Assembly (NCBI GenBank): GCA_031772625.1
Contig: CM062819.1
Coordinates: 1,234,690,955 to 1,234,754,954, forward strand
Direction of reading: 5' to 3'
Origin: Pinus tabuliformis
Lineage: Eukaryota > Streptophyta > Pinopsida > Pinales > Pinaceae
Length of the DNA: 64,000 bases
Positions 45,251-56,500 of the stretch are shown here, in pieces. The position numbers and the translations under genes are program-made. Each line of letters opens with the position of its first letter. Position 1 is the first letter of the stretch. The notes under the pieces are model-generated. The model made no database searches. It saw nothing but the letters and a program-made list of their open reading frames with translations, and was not told the DNA's origin.

Positions 45251-46436
45251 TAGGAATGCTTTCCCTTTCCTGAAGACGACATCGTAACCATAGTCTTCCA
45301 AAACTGCAATAGAGATGATATTTTTCTTTAGTCTTGGAATGAACATGACATCCTTGAGCCTTAGGGGGAGCCCAAATCCCTCTGAAAGGTGATTGTGCCA
45401 ATCTTGGTCACGCTTTACCTTCCATCATCTCCAAACTCAATGTTCATATGGAGATCTTTCTCCTCCAAGTCACTGAAAAATTCTCTATTCCCTGTCATAT
45501 GGAACGAGGTACCTGAGTCCAAGTACCACACACTCCCCATTAATATGCTCTTCGTGCATGCGATGATAGTGAATTCAAGCTTGAACTATGAGGCCAAGGC
45601 TTCACTTGCCATTTCTACTGTAGGCTCCTTCTTGCTTGCTTTCTTGTGTGGACACTTAGTGGCATAGTGCTCGAATTCATGACAATTGAAACACTTAATT
45701 TGGGAAAGTATTTCTTCTTTCCCCCTTGCCTCGATTCAACCTAACCTTAGGAATTCTTTCCCTTGGCATTCATTCCTTTGCTGACTAATGCAAAGTCCTC
45801 TTCCTCTTCTTTGGATGAGGTCCCATCACTAGTATTCCACCTTATTTCCTCCTGTACCAGGTTGGACCATAAGTGCTCCCAACTCGGTGGTTTCTCCCTC
45901 CCATTCACTGTATCTTGATAGCTATGTCAACTCTTGGGAAGGCACAGAAGGGCTAGAGATGCCAAGTATTCTTCATCGACATTAACACCGACCATGCCAA
46001 GTTCGTCACGACATTGTGTAAACTTGCTCAGATACTGTAGAATTGTGTCATTCTTCTGCATCTTGATACTTCAAAGTTTATCCTTGAGTGCCAACTTCCT
46101 ATGGTCACTACTATTCTCTAAAAATTCTATCAGTGATTTCCACATCATGAATGAAGTTTATTTTCCATGGATATTCGAGATAATATGATCCCATACTCCC
46201 TCCAAGATGATTCTCCTCACCTTGGCTACATCTTTCTTCCACTGAGCAAGGTTATGAGCATCAAATGCTTGAGGTTTTGAAACATCTATCTTGATGTATT
46301 CTAGCAACCCATTGTCATCCAATACTGCCTCCATGTGGTCCTTCCATGCAACAAAATTTGAGGTGTCTTCCAAGGCATACTCTAGCCTTATTCCATTGAA
46401 ATCCATCTTCTCAGCTATGAAGAAATCCTGCTGCAC
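45250..46436 (-). pseudogene. gag and protease of copia element C
   Basis: Minus strand. Gag starts near 46436: MDFNGIRLEYALEDTSNFVA, WKDHMEAVLDDNGLLEYIK, AQWKKDVAKVRRIILEGVWD, then after a frame change LALKDKL and QYLSKFTQCRDELGM. A CCHC knuckle, CFNCHEFEHYATKC, lies at about 45655-45700 in another frame. The protease follows at about 45440-45540: WYLDSGTSFHMTGNREFF, with the catalytic DSG intact. It continues to KDVMFIPRLKKN and VLEDYGYDVVF near 45270. Stops and frameshifts break the frame at least four times. Confidence 0.83.
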
Positions 46437-46497
46437 TAATCTTCAAATTCAAACCTTTGAGACCCAACTTTGAATTTCCTGTTCTATTATGAATCCA

Positions 46498-46509
46498 ACT
46501 CTGATACCA
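46498..46509 (-). other. Primer binding site of C
   Basis: On the minus strand TGGTATCAGAGT directly follows the 5' LTR end; a tRNA-iMet site. Confidence 0.85.
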
Positions 46510-47471
46510 TGTAGAAATTAGGATGTAGATTCAAAAATTCTCATGAAATTTACTAAATCACAAGACTCGAAGCTACTCTACTGCTCTGCAGACATTAATT
46601 CACAATCTAGAACACAAATCATAGACATTCAAAAGGAAACATCACACATGCACAAATATTTATCTAGGGGAAAGAAACCGCTCAAAACCCCTTCCTATCT
46701 ATATTGCATTAATCAAAGAATAGAGATGAATACATATGCTTGCTCAAGCCTACACATAACATGCAAGTGTGTAGTCTATCTCTCTACCTGACTGGCTGAC
46801 TCTGGCCAACACTTAACCAATTTTCAATCCCTCCAAGCTCCTATTTCCTTGCATTGTTCGTTGAGGAATTAGGCCCCTATTAATTAGGAAATTCCCTCAA
46901 TTGGATTGTGAAATTCCTCTAGGATCATCCTTTGATTGCATGCACCACCTATACACTTCAAAAAAGGTATACAACTGATAGTACACTACCTTGGAATCTC
47001 CATCTTAACTGGGTAACTCAAATTCTTTGGATGCACGAGAAATTTCAGTTGACTGATCACTTATCTGGATGATCACTGAGTGTGGTTGAAGTCACACTTC
47101 CACAACTTGACCTTCCACTAGTTCCTCCAACAATGAGAACTAGTTTAACTAATCATAACTCAATTTAACTGAATTAAATTGCTACAACTAAAATTAACTC
47201 AACCTAGGCTCCTAAACTTTAGGAATCACTGCACAAAACTGAACTTCATGCCCCTAACTTGAATTAACTGAATTAGACTCTTACTTTTAGGAATCAAATC
47301 AGGCAAACTGAACTTCAACTCATTAACTCAAATTGAGTGTTCTTAACTGAGTGACAAGATCCATGTCACCTCAGTTAACTCCTCCAAGTTATTCATTGAT
47401 GTGGAATTTCGATTTTCCTCAATTTGATTAAGGAAAAAAACATTGAGACTTTTCTTGCTACATTTTCAACA
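46510..47471 (-). repeat. 5' LTR of C
   Basis: 962 bp with ends TGTAGAAATT and TTTTCAACA on the plus strand. Its intact copy proves the D insertion site, since CTCCAAGCTCC at about 46833-46843 is uninterrupted here. Confidence 0.92.
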
Positions 47472-47476
47472 GTTGA

Positions 47477-47547
47477 ACCATGCTATGATACCACTTTTTG
47501 GTGTCAGATATCACCTAAAGAGAGTGAAACCTACTTTGATACCACCC
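47477..47547 (-). other. Leader of B with two primer-site-like motifs
   Basis: On the minus strand TGGTATCAAAG (47534-47544) follows the LTR end after three bases, and TGGTATCATAGC (47482-47493) lies 51 bp further. The second resembles the D site context (GCATGGTTCA). One is presumably a duplicate. Confidence 0.55.
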
Positions 47548-48013
47548 TGTAACACCCTCATCCCACACTTACCCAATTTCAATGGTTCACCAAGGTAAGT
47601 ATGTGACGAAGAGTTACTATGATATGAATCAACCTCCTAAATATAGTTAAGGAAGTGGAATCATCCAACCAAAACTTTATTGACTACCCTTAGGGACTAC
47701 ATGACCCCTAGAAGCGAACCAACCACTCCAGGTGCCCAACCCATGAGTTAACTTGAATTTTTAATGATTTGGACTTCTAGTCACTCCCATGACAAGGCAA
47801 GCCAACGAATATAACCCTCCAGTTGCTCCCATGATCCTGGTTCCCAACGATTGTAGACTAAATTACTCAGTTCTGGGCTAGTGACCCCGAGATTTGAGCC
47901 ACTTTTTTTAGGGCTAGGATCCAGACCTCTGCCGAGAACTTGATGAAACTCTTAGAAATGATAAATGACACAAAGAAAAAGCCTTTAATTTAAAACTTGA
48001 TCAAGGACTCAAC
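47548..48013 (-). repeat. 5' LTR of B, part left of E
   Basis: Plus-strand start TGTAACACCCTC is the LTR terminus. It is interrupted at 48013 by element E (TSD TCAAC, 48009-48013) and continues at 63186. Confidence 0.7.
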
Positions 48014-50110
48014 TGATGAGCCCCAATTTTTGGTAACAATTTGGGCTCATTTGGCCTACTTACCTTGCTCAACCCTTCATATTTTATCACTTATGCATTC
48101 ATTTCTTAGTATATTCGTGTTATTTGTAGGAAGAAGGGCAGGCATTATATCTATGTGGCTAATACATGATGATTTCAGGTTTTTTGGCATTAAAGGGAGC
48201 AAAGACCACGCAGAAGGAGACAAGGAGACAACAAAGGTGGCATTGCAGGTTTATAGGGAGGTTGTCTACAACCTTAAATGACCTCCCTCGTGATCTCCAC
48301 CCTAACTCCGAGCTCCAATAGCTTTCCCCACCGAGCTTAAAGGCAGCCAACGTATTCTACAGGAACAACAGTTTACAGCAGTTTACTTTTAGTTGGACAG
48401 CCGAGCTCCACTAATTGAGGAAGCCAGCTTGATCCTCATCATGTATAAATATTAAGGCCGTGGCCTTTGATGGGAGCTTTTTGAACTTTTGAACCACTGT
48501 TGCAATTTCTAAGCACGAGCTACAGCTCGATTTTTGCTTTTTGTAAGCCGGTTTTGGCATGATGTTAGACTCATGATTATTCAATAAAGGCAGGCAGCTT
48601 TGGATTCAATTCTGAGTTTTTAAGGGAGCTATAGCTCTCAGGTTAGGGCCCAACCTGAGAGCAATAGACCTCCTTTTCCTTGTATTGTTACTTGTCTTTC
48701 CTTTCAGCACTTTATTCCTCTGTTTTGACATGCATTTGGAAATTACAGTCTGCTGATTTGATTTCTTTTATGTGATTGAGTAGGATTAGTTTACGGTTCA
48801 AGTGCTTTTAGTTGCTTAGATTAGAGTAGGAGGATCAGCATTCATTAGAGCTCCAAGAAAAGGTTGACAGTGCACTCACTGCCATCTCTGTTTAGAGATT
48901 GGGGGTGTAGACCGTACCAACCACCAAAAAAACGCAGTCTTATACGTTCATGCAAGCTGCAACACAGTCATTTCAATTGTAGATCCATCCATGCATTCTT
49001 ATCTTGAGCAACACTCCTTCGTTCCAACTCCATGCACGATTTTTCTCTGAAGTTTACATTGCTGTTCGTTGGTTTAATAACACAGTTAGGATAGGTTGAT
49101 GAATTCTCGGTTTGGTGCAGATTTGTTTCCTTTACACTGCGTTGCATCACTCTGTTATCTTCTTCTTCTTCTCAACCGTGCCTAAAGCCACCTACCCAAC
49201 CTCTGTTCAGCTCGTTTTCTTTCCAACCCTTCTACTATTCACGTAGCTCCATCTTTTTAACCTTTCGTTGCTTCCACCCTTCTATCCACCAACCAACTGT
49301 ACCCACTCTTTCCTCATCCCATATCTCTGTCCCTGAGCCATCATAAGCTCCCTTCCCATCCTACCTATCCACCCATACGACTCCTCCACTCCTCCATCAC
49401 CCAAAATTCCAACCATAGAACATCCTGTAGAAGTTAGCAGACTTCTTGTAGAAATCCCGAGCTTCCTGTAGGATCCCCTGCAGACATCCTGTAGAAACCT
49501 GTAACCTCGGTTGCCAAGCATCTGAACGTTGTGGACTTCTGTGGAACGATGTTAGGGATCCCCTGGAACCTCTCCTAGCCCTCCTGACCTTTCCCAAGCT
49601 TTCTTTCCCTTCGAACTACCCCTGCACAGTCAAACCCTAATAAGAAACAAAATCATAATAACTCCAACCACTTAAGCAAAAATATAAAAACAATGTTCTT
49701 TTCAGTAGAAGTAGTTTAAATTCATGCATCTCATATCACTAGAAATAATGGCATCATTTCTAGAAGGTTGCACTCCCACCATTGCATCATAGAGATTAGA
49801 CTAGTCAGATTAGGGTTTACTAGGGTTTCCATGTTTTGTTGGCTTTCAGTTCATTATTTCAAAGTAGGTTAATTTCCTTTGAGATAGCCTTCGTCCATCA
49901 TTTAGAAAGCTTCTTCTGAGAACATATAGAAGTTGGCTTGAGCCCTAGCGGACTTGTGCCAGCTGACCAAGTGACAACTGCGACAAGAGCTAGTACTTGT
50001 GCATACAGCACCGTCGCTTCCAAGTTTGTTACGAACTACCGGGTTGATAAAATTAGAGATAGGAAGCTCCAGGAGTTGTAGCATTATTGCTACAATACTG
50101 GAGCCCACCA
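48014..50110 (+). repeat. 5' LTR of E
   Basis: Starts TGATGAGCCC, ends GGAGCCCACCA. TATA box at 48444-48451, 430 bp in. Between 49423 and 49494 it holds three copies of TCCTGTAG plus one variant, and at 48357 one CTACAGGA. Confidence 0.93.
48444..48451 (+). promoter_or_regulatory. TATA box of E
   Basis: TATAAATA in a CATGTATAAATATTAAGG context, at offset 430 in both LTRs (61515-61522 in the 3' copy). Confidence 0.7.
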
Positions 50111-50116
50111 TCTTTT

Positions 50117-50134
50117 TGGCGCCGTTGTCGGGGA
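50117..50134 (+). other. Primer binding site of E, tRNA-Asp
   Basis: TGGCGCCGTTGTCGGGGA, the complement of the plant tRNA-Asp 3' end with one change, six bases after the LTR. Confidence 0.8.
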
Positions 50135-50234
50135 AGCGTCAGAGTATTAGTAATTGTTGCTTTTCTTCTATTTTCTTACTCTTGCCTTCTGCTAAGTAGT
50201 TTATTTCATTTCCATTCTGCAAAAGTAGCATAGA

Positions 50235-50445
50235 CATTTCCTGCTTTCATAGATTAGCATTTCCTGCTTTCATAGATTAGCATTTCAATTCTGCAATTTC
50301 ATTTCTGCAAGCGTAGATTAGCCTTTCAATTCTGCAAGCGTAGACTAGCATTTCCATTCCTGCAATTTCATTTGAGTAAAGTAGATTAGTTCTTTCCTGC
50401 TTTCATTTCAATTCGGCATTTTTATTTCAGTAAGATAGTTAGTTG
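50235..50445 (+). repeat. Degenerate short tandem repeats in the E leader
   Basis: TTTCCTGCTTTCATAGATTAGCA and shorter forms (TTTCAATTCTGCAA, AGCGTAGATTAGC) recur through the leader. No protein is encoded before 50517. Confidence 0.75.
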
Positions 50446-50516
50446 TAGATCAATCTGTTTCAGTTTTGCAGGTACCAAAGAAAAAACAAAAGCAATCAAA
50501 AAAGTCTTTCCATTTC

Positions 50517-53500
50517 ATGCCTCGTAGGAATCGAGATAAAACAGGCAAATTCTTACCCAACACCCCCACCACATCACTGAGTCACCCTTCTCTCTTCTTC
50601 GGTGACAGTGATCCAGAAGAACCTATAGGTGAACCTCCTGAGATATACGAAGATCCTATAGCAGAAGAAGAATTAGAGACCATCCCATCTGAAGCTATGG
50701 CTGACAATAGAAGAGAAGATGAGAGAATAGAAGGTGCCTTCCCCATCCGAGAGACCAATGGAGAGATGAAAATGAAGAACATTAGCCCCTCCGCTTTACC
50801 TCACTTCCATGGACTGACTACTGAAGATCCTGATACCTTCCTGTTTGAGTTTGCTGTCCTTTGTAGATCCTATGACTATACTGAAGATGAGCAGAAGCTG
50901 AAACTCTTCCCTTCCACTCTTAAGGATGCAGCATTACGCTGGTTCATGGGCTTACCTGGGAATAGTATCACTACTTGGGCTCAGATGCAACAAGCTTTCA
51001 ATACCAAATACCGGGACTACTGTAGGTCCAAGGAAACCAAGGGAGAAATCTTTCGGATGACCATGGGAAATGATGAGTCCTTAGAGGATTATGAGGAGAG
51101 GTTCCAGCTTAGCTATAAGCGGGCCAGGTGCACACTTGACCCTGAATCCCTCAAGTTGGTCCTGCTCCGAGGAGTCCCTGAAGACCTCTTAGACACCCTT
51201 CACATGTTAGCTGGGGGGGACATTTACCAACTGCCTTATGAGGACATCAAGACTGTGTTTAGAAACCACTCCAGGGTAGCTCGGAAACGAGGTAGAGGAA
51301 ACCTCCTCTCAACTGGTGTCCCTTTCTCCAAACATGAGTTTGCAAATCAATTGGAAGATCTTAAGAGTGAGGTGAGACAGACCATTGCCATGCAGCTGGA
51401 CACATTCAGGATCCAGCAGAAGAAGGAAGAAGCTGAGAGAGCCTTGGCTATCTTCTTCCCTAGATGTACCAGGAGACACCCTAAGAACGAATGTCCATTG
51501 CATTCGGTTGAAGTGTGTTTCATTTGTGAGGAGGACCATCCCACAAACCAATGTCCAACCTTACCTGGATTTAAAGCCATGTACCAAGGGACAGAAGCTC
51601 CCACTGAACCTCTCTATTACCTCAACCAAAGGAGGCCACAAGGACCTAGACCTTACCAGCAGGGGATGCAAGGGGCACCTCAAGCTTATTACAACCCCAA
51701 CCAATCGACTCCTATGCCTTCCTGGGGTCCCCCTGCTCATCCTTCTTGGTCTATGCCTCCTCCATGGTCTTACCCACCTCAGTACCCTACTCAACCCACT
51801 ACTCATTCTTATCACTCACATGCCCAGCCATAGCCTCAGTGGAATGCACCTCAGTCGGGGTGGAGGCCCCAGTACAACACTCCTCCTGCCATTTTGCCTC
51901 CACCACCAGTTCAACCTCAACCATTATCTCCTGCTCCTCCAAGGCAACCTCAAATACCTGCTCAATCGAACCCGAACCCCAACAATAGACAGGCCCAGCA
52001 GGTATACACTGGGGAAACATCATGCCCTACTTATGTTTTGGAGATCCAGGAGATCAATCTTCGATCTGGAAAGACTCTTCCAGATCGCCAACCTCCTCCC
52101 CCAGAGGATGAGGAAGATAAACAGGAAAGTGAACCAAAGGCTATTCCACCCTTTCCTGAGAGACTAACAGCCACCACACAACCCAACCCAGAGGAGGATG
52201 AGCTCCTGGGTGAGCTCAAGCAGTTGTGTGTGAAAATACCACTTCTCCAAGCCATCAAGGATGTGCCTATATACAACAAACTGGTTAAGGAAAAGTGTTT
52301 CAAACACCCAGGCAGGCGAAAGAGAGATGCTTCAACCATCAATGTCCTAGGACAACTGTCTGACCTTATGTTAGGACAAGTCATCTGCCCAAAGTATCTA
52401 GATCCTGGGAGTCCTGTAGTAGATGTCCACATCAATGGCACCATCATACCTCACACTCTGATTGATTTGGGGGCTGCCATTAATGTGATGACCAGGGATA
52501 CCATGCTCAAACTCAATCTTCAGGGTTCCTTGAGGAAGACCTCGACAGTTCTGCAACTTGCAGATCGCTCCACTGTGACTCCCGAAGGGATTGTGGAGGA
52601 TGTCTTGGTCTCTGTCGACTCTTGGGAATACCCTGCAGATTTCTTGGTTCTGCAACCCAAGGCAAAGCTTACTGGATATCCTCTTATTTTGGGAAGGCCT
52701 TAGTTAGCCACTGCAGATGCTTACATAAGTTGTCGTGCAGGAAATATGACCATCAAGAATGGTCCTATGTCCAAGTAGCTAGTCCTATACCCTCCTGCCC
52801 AACCTTCCTTAGAGCATGACTTACCACTTTGGTTGGAGGAAGGAGAAGAGGATGAAGTGTACTCAGCACCTTTGTGCACCCTAGATACCACTAGAAGAGA
52901 CCCCCCAACCGAGGATGACTTGATTGAGACCTTGATCCAGAATCCACCTTCCAGTGCACTATCCTTAGAGAAATTGGTGGAGGATGCCCAAGCCAGCACC
53001 TTAGTGGATCTTTGTACAACCAACCCTATCACTCCCAGAGTCAAGAATGTGGAGTTCGGCCCTGAGAGAACGTTAAAGATCAGCTCCTCCCTATCTCCGT
53101 CCCAGGAAAAGGAGCTGTGTAGCCTGTTGGCCAGTCACCTAGATGCTTTTGCTTGGAGCTATAAGGAGATGAAAGGAGTCCATCCTTCGGTCTGTACCCA
53201 TCACATATACATCAAGGAGGATTGTAAACCGGTTAGGCAACCTCAGAGGAGAATGAATCTAGCCCTTAAAGACATTGTCAAGGAAGAATTGCAAAAACTG
53301 TTGGATGCCAGATTCATTTACCCCATCTCAGATAGTGAATGGGTGTCCCCTCTAGTGTTGGTTCCCAAGAAAAATGGGAAGTGGAGAATCTGTGTGGACT
53401 ATCGAGAACTGAACAAAGCTACCAAGAAAGACCATTTCCCTCTACCTTTCATAGATCAAGTGTTGGATGGACTGGCAGGAAAGAAGTTCTTCTCTTTCCT

Positions 53501-55892
53501 GGATGGGTTTAGCGGGTACAACCAGATTCAAATCAGCCCGGAAGACCAAGATAAGACCACCTTCACTTGTCCTTGGGGTACCTTCGCCTACCGAGTTCTT
53601 CCCTTTGGGCTATGCAATGCTCCTGCTAACTTCCAGAGAGCTGTCTTGAGCATCTTCTCGGAGCTGGTCCATGATGCAGTGGAGATCTATATGGATGACT
53701 TCACTCCTTATGGGGCCAACTTCCAGGAAGCATTGTCCAATCTGGGAAAAGTCCTAACCAAATGCATTGAGATGAACCTGTCCCTTAGTCCTGAAAAATG
53801 TGAATTCCTGATGACTGAAGGGACCGTGCTAGGCCATACCATTTCTTGCCAAGGGTTACAGGTGGATCCTAACAAAATTGCTCTCATCAAGAAGGTTCCA
53901 CCTCCTCAAAAGGTAAGGGATGTTCGGAGTTTCTTAGGATTAGCAGGGTATTACAGGAGATTCATTAAGGACTTCAGCAAGCTAGCCTCGCCATTGTTTG
54001 GCCTGTTGGCAAAAGATGTGGAGTTTAAGTGGACTGATGATTGTCAGAGGGCTTTGAATGAATTGAAGGACAAGTTGGTGTCAGCCCCAATCTTGAGAGG
54101 TCCAAACTGGGCCCTACCTTTCCACATCCACACTGATGCCTCGAACAAAGCCATAGATGCAGCTTTAGGACAAGTTGAACAAAAACTTCCATATGCCATT
54201 TACTTTGTTAGTAAAAACTTGTCCAAAGCTGAACTGAATTACACTGTAACTGAGAAAGAGTTTTTGGCTGTGGTCCATGCACTGAACAAGTTCCGACACT
54301 ATATCACTGGCTATCAAACATTTGTACATACTGACCATGCTGCAATTAGATATTTAATGAATAAACCAGATGTGAATGCTCGTATTATTAGATGGTTACT
54401 TTTGTTGCAGCAGTTTGATTTGACCATTGTTGACAAACCAGGTAAAGAAAATGTTGTTGCTGACTTTTTATCTAGATTGGATTTGTCTGCAGATGAGGAT
54501 GGAACCGTGGATGACCAGATGCCCGATGAACATCTGTTTGCTATCTCAGCACTCTCTCCATGGTTTGCTGATATAGCAAACTACCTTGTTTCAGCACAGT
54601 TCCCTCCGCACCTATCTTCAAGAGAGAAGAGCAGAATCATCAGAAAAAGTGCCTCATTTACTTGGATCGGGGGCAATCTGTTCAAGCTTGGCCCCGATCA
54701 GATCTTAAGGCATTGTGTAAGGGAGGAGGAAGTCTTTGATATCCTCCTCACCTGTCATGATGGGCCTTGTGGAGGACATTTTGCAGCAAAGAGAACTGCC
54801 TTCAAGATCCTGCAGGCAGGCTACTATTGGCCCACACTTCATCAAGATGTCAGAAGATATATCAGCCAATGTGACCAATGCCAAAGAATGGGGAAACCGA
54901 CTCAAAGGGATGAGATGCCTCTCCAACCTCAAGTGACTCTTGAGCCATTTGAGAAGTGGGGTATGGACTTTGTGGGTCCAATCAACCCTCCTTCGAGGAA
55001 AAGGTCTTACATCATTGTGTGTACTGACTACCTGAAAAAGTGGGCAGAGACTAAAGCAATCAAAGCAGCAACAGAAGAAAAGGTGGCCGAGTTCTTAAGA
55101 GAAAACATCTTCTACAAGTTTGGCTACCCAAGAGAGCTGGTCACCGATCAAGGGAGCCAGTTCACATCCAACCTAGTTGAAGACCTACTAGCTCATCACA
55201 AGATCAAGCATAGGACTTCCACCCCCTATCACCCTCAAGCAAATGGACAGGTGGAAGTCACCAATAGAGCATTGGAAGGGATCTTGACTAAGGTGGTGAG
55301 CAACAGCAGAAAGGACTGGGCAGATCGCCTGGTTGAGGCCACATGGGCTTACAACACAACCTGGAAGACCACCACCGGCTTCAGACCTTATGAGCTGGTC
55401 TATGGGAAGAAAGCTTTGCTGTCCATTGAGTTCGAGTACAACACTTTGAGGATGGCAGCTCAGCTAGATCTAGATCTCAGCCATGCACAATAAGAAAGGT
55501 TATTGCAGCTGAATGGACTGGACGAGCACCGGATGCAGGCCCTCCTTCACTCAGAAGTGGTTCAACTTCAGAGAAAGGTGTGGCATGACCAACATCTCCA
55601 TGACAAGCAATTCCAGCCGGGAGATTGGGCCTTGTTGTATGACTCCAGATACAAAGATTTCAAGGGGAAGCTGAGAACCAGATGGCTAGGACCATATGCA
55701 GTGGAAAAATGTCATGACAATGGATCTGTTCTTATTCGGACCATTGATGAGGAAGCCATCCCCATGCTTGTCAATGGGCATCGATTGAAGATCTACAGGA
55801 AGCCTCTCTCAAGACAAGAGTTCATCAAAACTATGGAGAAATCAGTGTTGGTCATAGAGAAGGGTTCTGCCTCTCCTTTGGGCATACCCTGA
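50517..55892 (+). pseudogene. gag-pol polyprotein of E: one frame, four in-frame stops
   Basis: A single 1792-codon frame with no frameshift. Gag core at residues about 90-260 (PHFHGLTTEDPDTFLFEF, LRWFMGLPGNSITTW), then a CX2CX3HX4C knuckle (CFICEEDHPTNQC, near 340). Protease about 640-680 (TLIDLGAAINVMT). RT about 890-1130 with MDDF active site (IYMDDF, about 1058). RNase H about 1200-1320 (HIHTDASN, TEKEFLAVVHAL, HTDHAAI, ADFLSR). Integrase from about 1410: CDGPCGGHF-type finger, GMDFVG, VTDQGSQFTS, GQVEVTNRAL. Stops: TAG 51831, TAG 52701, TAG 52776, TAA 55491. The first ATG with good context is 50517. All catalytic residues are in place, so decay is recent. Confidence 0.9.
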
Positions 55893-55938
55893 AAGATCTG
55901 AAAAAAAAAATAAAAAAATAATAATAAATAATAAAGAT

Positions 55939-56011
55939 CCTTGGGTGAAAACCTTTCTGAGGCGCCCAAGGCAGGTGGTAGGGTGAAAACCTCATTGAGG
56001 CGCCCCAATTG

Positions 56012-56042
<31 letters not shown>

Positions 56043-56127
56043 GATTTGAAAAAAGATCCTTGAGTGAAAACCTCTCTGAGGCGCTTAAGGCAGATGGCAA
56101 GGGTGAAAACCTCATTGAGGCACCCTT
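55939..56127 (+). repeat. Four stem-loops with a common core after pol in E
   Basis: Each has TGAAAACCT, a 3-5 base loop and GAGGC, flanked by its own outer stem. H1 55939-55971 CCTTGGG/CCCAAGG; H2 55981-56005 GGGTG/CGCCC (imperfect); H3 56058-56090 CCTTGAG/CTTAAGG with one G-T pair; H4 56099-56127 AAGGGTG/CACCCTT. They form two pairs separated by an A-run (about 56018-56042). Purine-rich, A-rich sequence flanks them (55895-55935, 56140-56200). Confidence 0.8.
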
Positions 56128-56375
56128 GTTATCTTTCAAAAACAGGGGAAAAAAAAAAGAAAAAAAAAAGAAAAAAAACAATAAGAAAAAAAACAAGGTC
56201 AGCAAATTCATAATGTAAAGTTGCATGCAGGTTGCAGGTGTACTATGGAGGAGAGGAAGCCTCTCAACTCAAAGCTAAGGATCCTTATCATGCTGTCAGG
56301 AGACCTCACCAGCACCTCCTCCAAGAATACTCATTTTCTCCAAGGTATGTGCAATTTTATCACGGCTTGAGTCTT

Positions 56376-56500
56376 CTACAGGAAGACGCAGATTTTCTAC
56401 AGGAAGATGCAGATTTTCTACAGGAAGGTGCAGACTCTCTATAGGAAACGAAAACTTTCTACAGGAAGCTCTGTATTTCTACAGGAAACTTCCTGTAGAA
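56376..56500 (+). repeat. Cluster of CTACAGGAAG motifs in E
   Basis: Exact CTACAGGA at 56376, 56397, 56418, 56459 and 56479, a CTATAGGA variant near 56436, and TCCTGTAG at 56491. The first three are 21 bp apart (TTCTACAGGAAGATGCAGAT-like units). The last two form a near-perfect palindrome (56477-56500). Confidence 0.88.

Larger units (their letters stand above)
27179..47471 (-). mobile_element. Element C: non-autonomous copia element with gag and protease only
   Basis: Flanked by a perfect TSD, GTTGA (27174-27178 and 47472-47476). LTRs are 46510-47471 (5', intact) and 27179-27506 plus 43929-44565 (3', split by element D). After excluding D the element is about 3.9 kb. The primer site, gag with zinc knuckle and protease are present, but integrase, RT and RNase H are absent, so it depended on another copia element. 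It inserted into the 5' region of B. Confidence 0.9.

Noticed and set aside
44696..45253. 185-aa plus-strand ORF
   Set aside because: Antisense to the broken protease-to-linker region of copia C; shadow ORF.
2335..50134. tRNA genes at the tRNA-like sequences
   Set aside because: Only 12-24 bases match tRNA 3' ends next to LTRs; these are primer binding sites.
51385..52167. 260-aa plus ORF in a second frame and several minus ORFs in E gag-pol
   Set aside because: Shadows of the real gag-pol frame; low-complexity Leu/His/Pro composition.
56009..56218. Lys-rich ORF
   Set aside because: Product of A-runs around the four hairpins.
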